64,000 nt of DNA, taken from the NCBI RefSeq assembly GCF_000964005.1, contig NZ_JXYP01000001.1, positions 1-64,000 of the forward strand, given 5' to 3'. The position numbers and the translations under genes were made by a program. This DNA comes from Williamsia herbipolensis (GTDB taxonomy: Bacteria > Actinomycetota > Actinomycetes > Mycobacteriales > Mycobacteriaceae). Below are positions 16,303 to 25,027 of the stretch, one piece after another. Under the pieces are notes generated by a model, which was not told where the DNA came from, did no database searches, and saw only the letters and a program-made list of their open reading frames with translations. Every line of letters starts with the position of its first letter. Position 1 is the stretch's first letter.

Positions 16303-17502
16303 GTGTCCGAGAAACTGAAAGTCGAACCCGCGCAGCTTGGAGGTGCGGGCGAGTACGTCCTGCGACTAGGTGACAATGCTCGCTCGGCAGTCGAGTTGGC
16401 GTCGGCCCATACAAAGGCTGATTCTGGTGATTTCAAGGGTTTGATGGCACTGCTGCGTGGACCGGTCGACTCCTTGGCGTCGGCGACACAGCGTCGCCAA
16501 CGTCCCGTGGTCGACGCGTTGGTCGGCACCGGTAACGAATTGAAGCAGAATGCCTGGGATTACCAGTCGCAGGATCGAAGCAACGCCGTCTCGCTCGGCC
16601 ACACGACCTTCGGCGGACCGACCGGGATGGCAGTGGAGTCCTTCCCAGGATCAGAGTCCTACGGTGCGCCGACGCCGGTCGATGTGGCGGCACCGCCGCA
16701 CAGCGATGTCGATTTCCGCGGCCTCATCGACGAAACCATGGGCTTCGTCGGCGAAGTCGACGGAAAGATCCAGTCACTCATCGGCTGGAGTCCTGTGCAG
16801 TCGGCCCTCGAGCCCATCGCCGGGAACTGGGCGGCTCTCCGCACGATTGGGCAGACATATGGGAAGGCGGGGACTGCTCTCGGCACCGTGGGCGATGGAT
16901 TGTCGGACGTGCGGGGACGGCTGGATCCGCATTGGGACGGCCGTGCCGCTGTTGCTTTCGGCGACTATGCCACTGATCTCGCGCGCGGTTTGGAGTGGGA
17001 GGCCGCGACCGGACGTCTTGTTCAGCAGGGACTGGAACTCGCCGCCGACAAGATAGAGGAGGCCGTCAAACGAGTACTCGTCCTGCTCAAGGATTCGCTT
17101 GCGAAGTTTGTGGACTTCCACGACGTCTCGGGGACGATCCACACGGTACTCAAGCTCATACCCGGCCTCGGCACGAAGAAGACGATCGAACAAGTGACGC
17201 TGATCATCCAAGACATCTACAAGACCGTTGATTTCATGCTCACCGATGTGAAGAGGGCCGTCGAGTCCGTCGAGGAGTTTCTGCGATTCGTGGAGGACCC
17301 CGTCGGCTACGTCGGAGACAAGTCGAGTTCGGCCGTTGATGAGAAGCTCGCCCCCTTCAAGAAGAACATCGACGATGCGCGACAATCTGCGCAGAACACC
17401 CGGGACTTCCTGACCGTCGCAGACGTGGACAGTAGCCGGGACATGCCCCACCAGCGCTATGAGGCTGGTTTCGGCAATGACCCATGGGAGGATGCACCGT
17501 GA
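16303..17502 (+). CDS. ESX-like secreted protein with WXG-type helical domains
   Basis: Protein of 399 residues. GTG 16303 (VSEKLKVEP) is chosen because AGGAGG lies ten bases upstream; a TTG at 16261 has no such site. The first ~100 residues and the region around residue 205 (DPHWDGRAAVAFGDYATDL) are helical; the latter holds a Trp-x-Gly turn. A hydrophobic/amphipathic helical region (residues 240-350) and a charged C-terminus follow. No enzymatic motif was found. It leads a three-gene operon with a DUF3558 lipoprotein and a small cytosolic protein, each coupled by a 4- or 7-nt stop/start overlap. Confidence 0.6.
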   Translation: MSEKLKVEPAQLGGAGEYVLRLGDNARSAVELASAHTKADSGDFKGLMALLRGPVDSLASATQRRQRPVVDALVGTGNELKQNAWDYQSQDRSNAVSLGHTTFGGPTGMAVESFPGSESYGAPTPVDVAAPPHSDVDFRGLIDETMGFVGEVDGKIQSLIGWSPVQSALEPIAGNWAALRTIGQTYGKAGTALGTVGDGLSDVRGRLDPHWDGRAAVAFGDYATDLARGLEWEAATGRLVQQGLELAADKIEEAVKRVLVLLKDSLAKFVDFHDVSGTIHTVLKLIPGLGTKKTIEQVTLIIQDIYKTVDFMLTDVKRAVESVEEFLRFVEDPVGYVGDKSSSAVDEKLAPFKKNIDDARQSAQNTRDFLTVADVDSSRDMPHQRYEAGFGNDPWEDAP

Positions 17503-18071
17503 TTCGCAAGGGACAGCTTCTGGCAGTACTCGGACTTCTCGCGGCGATGGCATTGCTCGTCACAGCGTGCGGCGACAATGGCGGCGGGTCGAGCACCGAG
17601 ACTTCTGTGAACCCCTCGACGAACGGCGCCGTTGCCTCTCCGTCAGCTGACAACGGGGGTGCGTCGGTCACTCCCGCACAGTTCTGTGGTTTTTTGAGCA
17701 ATGCCGACTTGAGCCCGCTCATCAAGCCGCCATTGGGAGATGGGCCCGAACCATCAGAGGAGAACGGTCAGCCAGGCTGTGACTGGTCGCTCGGTGACAC
17801 CGATGCACACCTCGTTTTGTCGTTGTTCATGGCTCCGGAACCCGAAGCGTTGGAGAAGGCGGCAACGTCGACGTTCCAGATCGGTCCCGACGCCACGGGC
17901 TACGTCACGGTTCCGGGTTTGCTGGGTTCGTGCATGGCGTTGGTGCGGACCTCCTCCGCCCCGGAGGGGATGTTCCTGCGCTACTCGCTCCGGAGTTACG
18001 ACGATCGCCTCAAAGGGTGCGAGCCCGGCTTTCCGCAGGTGCAGAAAGTTCTCGGCGAACTCGGATGGTGA
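17499..18071 (+). CDS. DUF3558-type lipoprotein
   Basis: Protein of 190 residues from GTG 17499, which overlaps the preceding stop (GTGA) with GGGAGG upstream. A signal peptide ends in a lipobox LLVTACGDN. The mature part has the DUF3558 layout: QFCGFLSNADLSPLI, then GCDWSL, then GSCMALV and KGCEPG, giving four Cys. Lipoproteins of this family are common in mycolic-acid bacteria and often sit beside ESX-type genes. Function is not established. Confidence 0.75.
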   Translation: MIRKGQLLAVLGLLAAMALLVTACGDNGGGSSTETSVNPSTNGAVASPSADNGGASVTPAQFCGFLSNADLSPLIKPPLGDGPEPSEENGQPGCDWSLGDTDAHLVLSLFMAPEPEALEKAATSTFQIGPDATGYVTVPGLLGSCMALVRTSSAPEGMFLRYSLRSYDDRLKGCEPGFPQVQKVLGELGW

Positions 18072-18406
18072 GCCGAGGGGCGAGTGATGCCCAGTCGAAC
18101 CTCACCCGTGCCTACGACGCGCTCAGCGACAAGATGTACGAACTCGAGGCGCGGAGTGTCCGATCCGACGAAGCGCTGCGGACTGCGATGTCTTCGTGGG
18201 ATGACCTGGCTGAAGGTGAAGAGCCAGAACCGCGATCTGACAGCGAGTCGGCCGCGGACAACGACCGCGAGCTGAAGGCGCGCCTCGAAGAAGAGATGAG
18301 CCTCTGGCACGAGGAGAACGGTTGGTCGGCGACCATGCCGGAGCAGGATCGCCTTGACCTTGTTCGCAGTATCCGAAGTGACTTGGACGCCATGCGCCGG
18401 CGCTGA
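18065..18406 (+). CDS. small acidic cytosolic protein coupled to the ESX-like operon
   Basis: Protein of about 113 residues; the ATG at 18065 or the GTG at 18068 overlaps the DUF3558 stop. The sequence is rich in Asp, Glu and Arg and is predicted to be helical throughout (LTRAYDALSDKMYELEARS, then RLEEEMSLWHEENGW). It has no signal peptide and no known motif. Helical small proteins in this position are sometimes export chaperones for WXG-type proteins; that role is only an inference. Confidence 0.55.
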   Translation: MVSRGASDAQSNLTRAYDALSDKMYELEARSVRSDEALRTAMSSWDDLAEGEEPEPRSDSESAADNDRELKARLEEEMSLWHEENGWSATMPEQDRLDLVRSIRSDLDAMRRR

Positions 18407-18568
18407 CTCGAAGTCTGCTTGATCGTCGCGAGGCCACGGGGTGCATTCGCTTCTCATGGCGGAGAGTGCTGCCGTCTCCTGTGCGGTAAAGGTCGTGGCT
18501 ACCCGGTTCAATCGGTGTCTCCCCACTCTGCCTTTGATTTTGCGCATAACATGAGACAAGCTAAAACC

Positions 18569-19012
18569 ATGAACTTGAAGCATGGAATCCCCGAGCCGTG
18601 GGCGACAGCGTTGACCGAGGCGGGTTTCGTGAGCCCCTGGGACACGCCGAGTATGAATCGGTTGTCGGAGGCGACCGGGATTCACGTGTCGACGATCTCG
18701 CGGATCGTGAAGGGACAAAACGTCAAGGGGCCGACGAAGGATGTCGTCACGCAGCTCGCCGAGGCGCTGGGGAAGCCGGCGCGGGAGGTCGGTGGGTGGA
18801 TCGACGCGGCATGGGCACAGCTCGAGCCGTACACGCCGCCCGCCGTGGCTGACCTGATGACCAACGAGCAGCGTGCTGCGGTCGACTCGATCATACGCGC
18901 CTTCGCCACCGCCAACCGTGCCGCCGCCGACACCGCGAAGAAGGCCGATGAACTCGGCGCGGCCATGGTGAGGAAGAAGCCAGGGATGCGGGCTCGGAGC
19001 AAGACCGACTGA
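18569..19012 (+). CDS. XRE-type helix-turn-helix regulator
   Basis: Protein of 147 residues. MNRLSEATGIHVSTISRIVK at residues 31-50 is a classic XRE/Cro helix-turn-helix, followed by PTKDVVTQLAEALGKP. The C-terminal half is Ala-rich and helical, with a basic end (RKKPGMRARSKTD). ATG 18569 is chosen; the longer frame adds a Cys/Arg-rich tail. The A/T-rich stretch just upstream may hold its promoter. The gene ends 10 bp from the convergent unknown gene. Confidence 0.72.
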   Translation: MNLKHGIPEPWATALTEAGFVSPWDTPSMNRLSEATGIHVSTISRIVKGQNVKGPTKDVVTQLAEALGKPAREVGGWIDAAWAQLEPYTPPAVADLMTNEQRAAVDSIIRAFATANRAAADTAKKADELGAAMVRKKPGMRARSKTD

Positions 19013-19022
19013 CCGACGGCGA

Positions 19023-19949
19023 TCAGCGTGGTGACGCGAGTGTCGTGCTCAACGGGGCCAGCGAGTCGAGGAACACGGTGGCGAGCGCGTCTGAGATCGA
19101 CGCTGCCTCCCGGATCTGGGTTGTCTCGTGACGGTCCATGCTGTCGTCGATGAGCAGTTCGAGGTCGTCGACGCCTTGGAGGCGGGCCAGGTAGTCGTAT
19201 TTGTTCTTGCGGCGCTGGATTCCGGCGACGACGTCGCAGTAGCTGTCGAGGGCGACCAGGCGTTCGTAGAGCGCGCCGACGGCCCGCTCGATCGCGGTGG
19301 CCTTCTCGATGTAGAGCCGGACGACCTCGTCATCGTTCCGCAGCTCGCCCTGCGGTTGCGGTCCGAGCACCTTCTGTTGGTGGCGGAGACGTCGAGCGCG
19401 CTGCGTGACGCGGGTGACCTCATCGGTCAGATCAACGCGGACGGAATGATCGTCGAAGAAGTCGAGTCGCCAGACCCCGTAGGTGGTGATGCGGGCGGCG
19501 AGCGTCCCCACGGTCGCGGCCATGGTCCCGACCGGGTCGGCGAGCATGGTCGCGTGCTCGGCCTTCTCGCCGCCACCGAGTGGGTAGGTGCGGGCTATTC
19601 GGGCGGCGACTGTCGTGTCGGTGTCCGGCGTCGCATCAAGGTCGCCGGTGTAGAAAGGCACCCAGCTCCATGCGCGAGACCTGTTGCGGTCGGCAAACTC
19701 TCGACCATGCCAGACGTCGAGAGCCATTGCTTCGTAGCCGAGGAGCTGACCTTCATCGGGTCGGCGGTCCTTCGGGAACGACAGCCGAGCCGCGTTCCGC
19801 GTGGTTGCACACCAGGTTGTCCGTTCAGCATTCGATGCCTTGAGGTCGCTGGCGAGTCGGACCAGCGGTGACGTGAGCGGCGCGGTGGGTCGCCGCGCCC
19901 CGGTGGACCGTCGCACACCTGCCCACCGCCGTCTGCCCCGCTCGTTCAT
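19023..19949 (-). CDS. uncharacterised soluble protein, convergent with the XRE gene
   Basis: Protein of 308 residues without a signal peptide or membrane helix. The middle (GVWRLDFFDDHSVRVDLTDE) and the C-terminal region are mainly helical and charged, with RLQGVDDLELLIDDSMDRHE near the end. I recognise no family. The first ~30 residues are Arg-rich (MNERGRRRWAGVRRSTGARR) and may be a false N-terminal extension; a start near LVRLASDL is possible. The base composition is like the backbone. Confidence 0.5.
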   Translation of the reverse strand: MNERGRRRWAGVRRSTGARRPTAPLTSPLVRLASDLKASNAERTTWCATTRNAARLSFPKDRRPDEGQLLGYEAMALDVWHGREFADRNRSRAWSWVPFYTGDLDATPDTDTTVAARIARTYPLGGGEKAEHATMLADPVGTMAATVGTLAARITTYGVWRLDFFDDHSVRVDLTDEVTRVTQRARRLRHQQKVLGPQPQGELRNDDEVVRLYIEKATAIERAVGALYERLVALDSYCDVVAGIQRRKNKYDYLARLQGVDDLELLIDDSMDRHETTQIREAASISDALATVFLDSLAPLSTTLASPR

Positions 19950-20271
19950 GCGGTCAGTGAATCATTCGATTCGGACATCCGAGCGTGCTTCGGCGGCTGC
20001 CGGGGACTCACCGTAGCCAGCCGGGTCCCGCATGACCGTCTTCGCCGCCGGGACCGCTTCCCGGGGCCAATCCCTGGGCGGATTGGGGGAGCGGCTGACG
20101 CTGAGGTCGGGGAGCGCAACGATTTTCAGTGCTTCTCCATGTCACCCGCAGGTCAAGGGGAACGTCCAATGCGCCCTACGTGGTCAGTCGATAGCCAGGG
20201 GAACGAACGCCGGCCCGCTGTCGTTCAGAAAGTGAGAGACATGTGGGACAGAACCGAGAGGATGAGGCGAA
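19950..20271. other. intergenic stretch without a supportable gene
   Basis: About 320 bp of backbone-like G+C between the unknown minus-strand gene and the SOUL gene. Short open frames here have no protein-like composition. A ribosome site (GAGAGGATGAGG) near 20256-20267 serves the SOUL gene. I see no tRNA or repeat in it. Confidence 0.5.
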
Positions 20272-20904
20272 GTGCTGTCGAGAGTTGTGAATGTTGTCGA
20301 GCAGGTGGCTGATGCCGCGCTGGGGATCGTGGGTGTTCGCGTGCTGACCGAGGAGCCGTCGCACACCACGAAGAAACTGACCGACACCGTCGAGGTCCGC
20401 CGTTACGAGCCACGGATCGCGGCCGAGACCACCGTGCAGGGTTCCGATGAGGAGAAGGCGCGGTCGGACGGATTCCGCCGGTTGGCCGGCTACATCTTCG
20501 GCGGGAACCAGGGCAGTGAGAAGGTCGCGATGACCGCTCCGGTCAGCCAGGGAGCGGCGAAGGGCGAGAAGATCGCGATGACCGCGCCGGTGTCGACGTC
20601 CGCCGACGCCAGCGGCTGGGTCATCAGGTTCTTCATGCCGTCGAAGTGGACGATGGCGACCCTGCCCAGTCCGAACGACGATCGCGTCCGACTGGTCGAG
20701 GTGCCCGCAGAGTCCGTCGCCGCGGTGCGATTCAGCGGTTCGCGCAGTCCGGAGTCAGTAGCCGCGAAGACCAAAGAGCTGCTCGACGTGCTCTCCGCGA
20801 ACGGCGTCGCGACGGCCGACGAACCGGTCAGCTGGTTCTACGACCCGCCCTGGACGGTCCCGTTCCGCCGTCGCAACGAGGTGGTCGTCCCGATCAACGA
20901 GTGA
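20272..20904 (+). CDS. SOUL-family heme-binding protein
   Basis: Protein of 210 residues, the usual length for SOUL proteins. Family motifs are VEVRRYEPRIAAET near residue 43, FRRLAGYIFGGNQG, the repeated KVAMTAPVS/KIAMTAPVS and VSWFYDPPWTVPFRRRNEV at the end. SOUL/HBP22 proteins bind heme or porphyrin; the bacterial role is not defined. The GTG at 20272 has GAGGATGAGG upstream. It is the last clear backbone gene before the island. Confidence 0.88.
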   Translation: MLSRVVNVVEQVADAALGIVGVRVLTEEPSHTTKKLTDTVEVRRYEPRIAAETTVQGSDEEKARSDGFRRLAGYIFGGNQGSEKVAMTAPVSQGAAKGEKIAMTAPVSTSADASGWVIRFFMPSKWTMATLPSPNDDRVRLVEVPAESVAAVRFSGSRSPESVAAKTKELLDVLSANGVATADEPVSWFYDPPWTVPFRRRNEVVVPINE

Positions 20905-20931
20905 GGTTTCGCTGGAACTTCAGATAGAGAA

Positions 20932-20951
20932 ACCGAAGAGCTGTCTTCGGT
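20932..20951 (+). terminator. terminator-like hairpin after the SOUL gene
   Basis: ACCGAAGA at 20932-20939, loop GCTG, TCTTCGGT at 20944-20951: a perfect 8-bp stem 28 bp after the stop codon. There is no T-run, as is usual in high-G+C actinobacteria. Confidence 0.55.
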
Positions 20952-21024
20952 GTGTTGAGCGATTGTTCAAGTCCCGAACATGTTGGTAGACCGGCGAAGG
21001 CTGGTCGACCCTAATTGCAGCGAG

Positions 21025-21036
21025 CGCAACGTTGCG
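21025..21036. repeat. 12-bp perfect palindrome at the left island edge
   Basis: CGCAACGTTGCG is its own reverse complement. It lies between the last backbone gene and the first island gene and could be a regulator site or part of an integration junction. No copy was noticed at the right edge. Confidence 0.3.
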
Positions 21037-21099
21037 TGCGAGTTCGAGGCGTCACGGCAACGGTGAGACGTGGTCGTGCCGTGGTGGGACGATCGTCGG

Positions 21100-21450
21100 A
21101 TGACATTCCAATTGGGGCAGCTCGTTGAAAGCAAGGGGCGATGGCTCAAAGTGAGCGAACTTGACCTCGAGGTGTTACCGCGAATGCGTAAGTACCTGAT
21201 AGGAGTGGCGCAACGCGCGCAGACCGTTTTTTACGGCGAGATGAAAGCGGATCTGGACCTTCCGCATCCATCCAACGGGCTTGGTCGCCTCCTGGACCTG
21301 CTCTCGGCCGACTGTATACGTCGAAACGAGCCATCCCTGGCTGCCGTGGTGGTAGCGCGAGCGACCGGCGAGGTCGGCGCCGCCTTCACAGGCGACCCAG
21401 AAACCGAGCGCGTTGATCTTCGCGAGTATTGGAAGGGTCGAACCACCTGA
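21100..21450 (+). CDS. small uncharacterised protein, possibly winged-helix
   Basis: Protein of 116 residues from ATG 21100. The core YGEMKADLDLPHPSNGLGRL followed by LLDLLSADCIRRNEPSLAAV reads like a compact winged-helix fold with a conserved Gly-Leu-Gly-Arg-Leu-Leu turn; small proteins of this look are found near restriction genes. This is a resemblance, not an assignment. It is the first gene of the accessory region and lies 61 bp from the stop of the convergent HNH gene. Confidence 0.5.
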   Translation: MTFQLGQLVESKGRWLKVSELDLEVLPRMRKYLIGVAQRAQTVFYGEMKADLDLPHPSNGLGRLLDLLSADCIRRNEPSLAAVVVARATGEVGAAFTGDPETERVDLREYWKGRTT

Positions 21451-21511
21451 GACGGTAATGGTGCCGATCGACGGATGAGCTGACCTAGTTACAGATACGC
21501 CTCAAAAGGGA

Positions 21512-22579
21512 TCACCAGGCAAAGTCAATGCGTGAGCCAAGATCGATCTCTTTCCGGGCCCGCCATAGTGGCGTCCCGGCAGGTGAGGTGGCGTAGATCC
21601 CGCGAGCGGAGGCCTCAACTCGCTGGTACTGGCTTGACCAGTTGATCGACTGTGAAAGTTCTTGGAGGGTTTTCTCTCCACGTTCGAGCGCTCGCTTGAC
21701 GTGACTCGGCGCTGGGAGCAGATCGGATTTGTCGCTGTTGCACCGTTGACAGGCTAGAACGAGGTTTGCGAGGCCGTCGATGGACGTCCGTGACCAAGGC
21801 AGAACATGGTCGACGTGGGGCGTCTCTGTAAGGCGGGCGTCGCAGTAAAAGCAGCGAGATCCAAAGCCCTCGCGGAGGATGGCGCGAACGCGTGTCATCG
21901 AGACGCGGTCGCTGCCGAAGAGGTGCGCTGCGAGATCGGGACCGTCGTCGTTGAGCCACATGTTCATCCTTCGGATGTCAGCTATCCAGGCCAACTGAAA
22001 GGCGGGACGCAAGATCGGCGCTAAACGCGCGAGCGTATGTCCGACCCCCGGGAAGAGGTCAACGGTGTTCCCACGTTCGCGAACTTTGCGAGACGAGGTG
22101 GTGTTCATCCATGAATCGTCGTAGAGGAAGCACTCGTGCTTGGCGGTGCCGATCCGCTGGAGAAGTTGGAGCGGGTAGCGGACGAGGGTGACTCGTACGG
22201 CGTCCACAGCCTCTCGATATTCGAGCGGATTCGTCGCCTGCGTGCCTTCGGGCGATCCGACCCGGTCGCGAACTCCGGTGACGTCGCGGAGAGACTCGAC
22301 GAGGGAGAGAATCGAACTCCGGCCATCGGACGACTGCCTAATGCGTCGACCCTCGACAGGCCGAATCTGGCGCCAGTAGATCGCGAGGACTCGCTCGGCG
22401 AGCACATCGAGACTAATCGCCACTGCATCGTCGGGTTGGCTGGACACTGTCTCGACGGAAAGGTCCAGTAACGCAAGAACCACGGCTAGCTTGTACGTTG
22501 ACGTCCGTCGACCGCCCTCGAGAACGGCGACTAACTTCTGCCCGATCTCCAGTGGGTCCGTGGGAGGTGGGCCTGTCAC
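21512..22579 (-). CDS. HNH endonuclease
   Basis: Protein of 355 residues. The C-terminal third is an HNH nuclease: CFYC at 243-246, HVDH at 255-258, the Asn in GLANLVLAC, and CQRCN at 277-281; the two Cys pairs can hold zinc and His-Asp-His the metal. Residues 1-230 are helical and match nothing I recognise. Its start overlaps the stop of the upstream gene by 4 nt, so the two are co-translated. Likely the DNA-cutting arm of a two-gene defence module. Confidence 0.75.
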   Translation of the reverse strand: MTGPPPTDPLEIGQKLVAVLEGGRRTSTYKLAVVLALLDLSVETVSSQPDDAVAISLDVLAERVLAIYWRQIRPVEGRRIRQSSDGRSSILSLVESLRDVTGVRDRVGSPEGTQATNPLEYREAVDAVRVTLVRYPLQLLQRIGTAKHECFLYDDSWMNTTSSRKVRERGNTVDLFPGVGHTLARLAPILRPAFQLAWIADIRRMNMWLNDDGPDLAAHLFGSDRVSMTRVRAILREGFGSRCFYCDARLTETPHVDHVLPWSRTSIDGLANLVLACQRCNSDKSDLLPAPSHVKRALERGEKTLQELSQSINWSSQYQRVEASARGIYATSPAGTPLWRARKEIDLGSRIDFAW

Positions 22580-23883
22580 TCGGTCTTCTGGCTGGCCGAG
22601 GGGGCAGATACCGAGTCCGATTCGGCGTCATCCGCATGCTTGTCGCGCTCGTTTTTGGGACTGTCGATCAACCCGGCAAGACCGCGCAGTCCATCGGCGG
22701 TGAGCGCCGAACCACGATCCCACGCATTGCTGGCGATCGAGCCGATCTCGTTGATTGCATCGGCGATGCCAGGCGTTTCGTACCGATCCCAATCTTGGAT
22801 CTGTCCGGCACGAGCCTGCCGGAAGTCCTCGAGAGCGTTCTGTAGTCTGTCGGTGTTGGATTTAAGCGCGCTGACATCCCAGAAACGGCCGATCTCGAGC
22901 GGCTTGACCCGCTCGAATCCATTAAGTCGTGAGTGCAACTGCGACCACAGTTCGGCATCCAACTGCCCTTGGGTCGCGAGGATATCTTGCACTGATGTGT
23001 GTACTGATTCGCGGTGACGCGGTTCCGTGTCCATGACGCGTCGCAGGCGGAGGTGTTGCCAGTAGAACAGGGTTTGTTCTGCAACGATGAGAAGCTGCAG
23101 CGCCTCACCCAGTCGGTCGTCAGCGACAACCTTATCGATCTGCGCGGCGCGCTTGCTGGCTGAGACTGCCGGGTCGAGTCTCCCAACGGTTGTCACGGCG
23201 TACGAGCGAATCCGCTCCAGTCCCTGCTCGAGCGATGGCCCCAGGGATGCGACGGCCTCCCAATCGGAGTTGGGGAGACTGCCATTGTTTCGGACCTCTT
23301 TCGTGAGCCGCTTCAGGTAGCTGTGGTTGCCTATGATGTCTCCCACCATCTGCGCCTTTGACAGCGCGAGCAGATCGTCGACCTTGTCCTCTACCTTCGC
23401 TACGGCCTTCTGGACATCCGCCAACGCAGTTGTGAGCGCCATCTGGATGGCCACCATCTGGATTGACGCTAGACGTGCAGGACTGCCGACGATCGGCTTC
23501 CACACGATCTGACCTGTGAACTTGTTGCCAGCACCGACCGTCGTTGCGCGGAAGTAGTTTCCACCCGCGGGTACCAATTTGCCGGCTCGGGCCAGGTCCA
23601 TGCTGTGCTTCGAAATCTTGACGTATCGACCGTGCTGAGCAGTCGCACTTGCCACACCGGCGGCGACCCCGGCGATAGCCCCGAGATCGCTCTTCGAAAT
23701 CGCCGAGTCGGCGACCTCGTTGTTGGTGACCTCGCGAAGTCGTGCGATGTAACCATCGATCAGTTCGGGGGTTCCCATGACGAGGACGCCGTCGCCCTCC
23801 ACGTCGATCGACAGTTCGGAAGCAGGGCCGGACGTTTCGGGCAAGTTCTCCATGTAGCCGATGATTGCAGATAGCTCGGACAT
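22576..23883 (-). CDS. uncharacterised helical protein coupled to the HNH nuclease
   Basis: Protein of 435 residues if started at ATG 23883 (MSELSAIIGYM); a longer version to 24033 is possible. A small Gly/Ala-rich hydrophobic segment (AIAGVAAGVASATA, about residues 67-80) could insert in or associate with the membrane. The rest is a long helical region with a coiled-coil-like stretch (DVQKAVAKVEDKVDDLLALS) and an acidic, Ser-rich C-terminus. No catalytic motif was found. It overlaps the HNH gene by 4 nt (ATGA). It could be the sensor or a membrane-acting partner. Confidence 0.55.
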   Translation of the reverse strand: MSELSAIIGYMENLPETSGPASELSIDVEGDGVLVMGTPELIDGYIARLREVTNNEVADSAISKSDLGAIAGVAAGVASATAQHGRYVKISKHSMDLARAGKLVPAGGNYFRATTVGAGNKFTGQIVWKPIVGSPARLASIQMVAIQMALTTALADVQKAVAKVEDKVDDLLALSKAQMVGDIIGNHSYLKRLTKEVRNNGSLPNSDWEAVASLGPSLEQGLERIRSYAVTTVGRLDPAVSASKRAAQIDKVVADDRLGEALQLLIVAEQTLFYWQHLRLRRVMDTEPRHRESVHTSVQDILATQGQLDAELWSQLHSRLNGFERVKPLEIGRFWDVSALKSNTDRLQNALEDFRQARAGQIQDWDRYETPGIADAINEIGSIASNAWDRGSALTADGLRGLAGLIDSPKNERDKHADDAESDSVSAPSASQKTE

Positions 23884-24170
23884 GCGTGCGGAAAGCTTCG
23901 TCGAGGAAGCCCTGAGTTCGATGGTCGAGTGCCAGGTGACGGTGTCCTGGGCCGATGGAGTCCCGTCGCAGGGTTCGTCGGGGGTGAAACCAGCAGACTT
24001 AGCCGATGTCTCCGAAACGCGGCGATGGCACAAGACCAGTCAGCGGAACCGGCGGGGTCCGGCAGATCTGTATCACTGAGACTCGTGCGCTTGCTCGGCC
24101 CGGTTTGGCGTCCGATTGTGAATTGTGCCCATCTCCCGGGCGGCTTTGGCACGATCGATGTACTTGCCAA

Positions 24171-24998
24171 ATGAGCGATAGGACGAGCGATGTGACCGAA
24201 CTGCAGTTGAACGAGGACGAGTATCGGCTGTTCTGCCTGCTCCCCGATAACGGCTGTGCCGCCGGCAATGGATCGCTTCGCTCGTCAGTCGGGTGGAGCA
24301 AGACGCGATACAGCCGCGCTCAAGTCGGCCTCGTTGACAAGCATCTTGCGCTTCGCGGTGTCGGCCGTGGTGGAACGCTGAGGCGGGCCACAGTTCCCGA
24401 TCTCCATCCAGATCAGAAAACGAAGAAGGTTACGATCCCTGGGCCGGTCAGCGAGGCAAGCCTCTACGCGCCGCTCCTCACGACCCTTCGAGCCGACTGG
24501 AGCGAGAACCGCGGACTGCACGTTCTTGCAACTGAAGAGACCGCGTTTGGCGGCGGCCGGTTGACCGGGGGGCGCTGGAGTCGCCCCGATCTGGTTGCCG
24601 TTGGTCTTCGGCGATTCGAACTGGTGCCGGCTCACTTCGAGCTAGTGACCTTCGAGGTCAAAACTGTCGATCACATTAACGTCCTAGCTGTATATGAAGC
24701 TTTGTCGCACAGCCGATCAGCAACCCATGCGTACGCGATTTTCCACGTTCCCGATGTTTTGGCTCTTACCAAAGAGGATGAAATCACTGCTGTGATGTCG
24801 GCAGCGGCGGAGCACGGTATTGGAGTAATTACGTTCGATGACCCCCTCAACTTTGAAACGTGGGACGAGAAACTTCCCGCAGAACGCCTTCAGTCAGATC
24901 CGTTGCGTATGAATACCTTTCTTCAGGAACAGCTATCAGTGCAGGGACAGCTTGATGTGGCCGAGACGACCAAGAGTGTAAATCCAGACTTGGGGTGA
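24171..24998 (+). CDS. putative PD-(D/E)XK nuclease-like protein with an N-terminal DNA-binding region
   Basis: Protein of 275 residues from ATG 24171. Residues 10-75 look like a winged helix (SLRSSVGWSKTRYSRAQVGL). A PD-(D/E)XK core can be read in GGRWSRPDLVAVGL followed by FELVTFEVKTVD: Asp in RPD, then Glu-x-Lys. The helix after it (INVLAVYEALSHSRSATHAY) fits the restriction-endonuclease-like fold. It stands alone, divergent from the HNH pair, and may be a restriction or defence nuclease. The fold call rests on motif reading only. Confidence 0.55.
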   Translation: MSDRTSDVTELQLNEDEYRLFCLLPDNGCAAGNGSLRSSVGWSKTRYSRAQVGLVDKHLALRGVGRGGTLRRATVPDLHPDQKTKKVTIPGPVSEASLYAPLLTTLRADWSENRGLHVLATEETAFGGGRLTGGRWSRPDLVAVGLRRFELVPAHFELVTFEVKTVDHINVLAVYEALSHSRSATHAYAIFHVPDVLALTKEDEITAVMSAAAEHGIGVITFDDPLNFETWDEKLPAERLQSDPLRMNTFLQEQLSVQGQLDVAETTKSVNPDLG

Positions 24999-25027
24999 GT
25001 GTGGGGGATTGTTTCGGTGAGCAGGGT

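Noticed and set aside
18569-19949. XRE regulator plus convergent gene as a toxin-antitoxin or phage module
   Set aside because: The genes converge instead of forming an operon, and the 308-residue protein has no toxin motif; no support beyond closeness.
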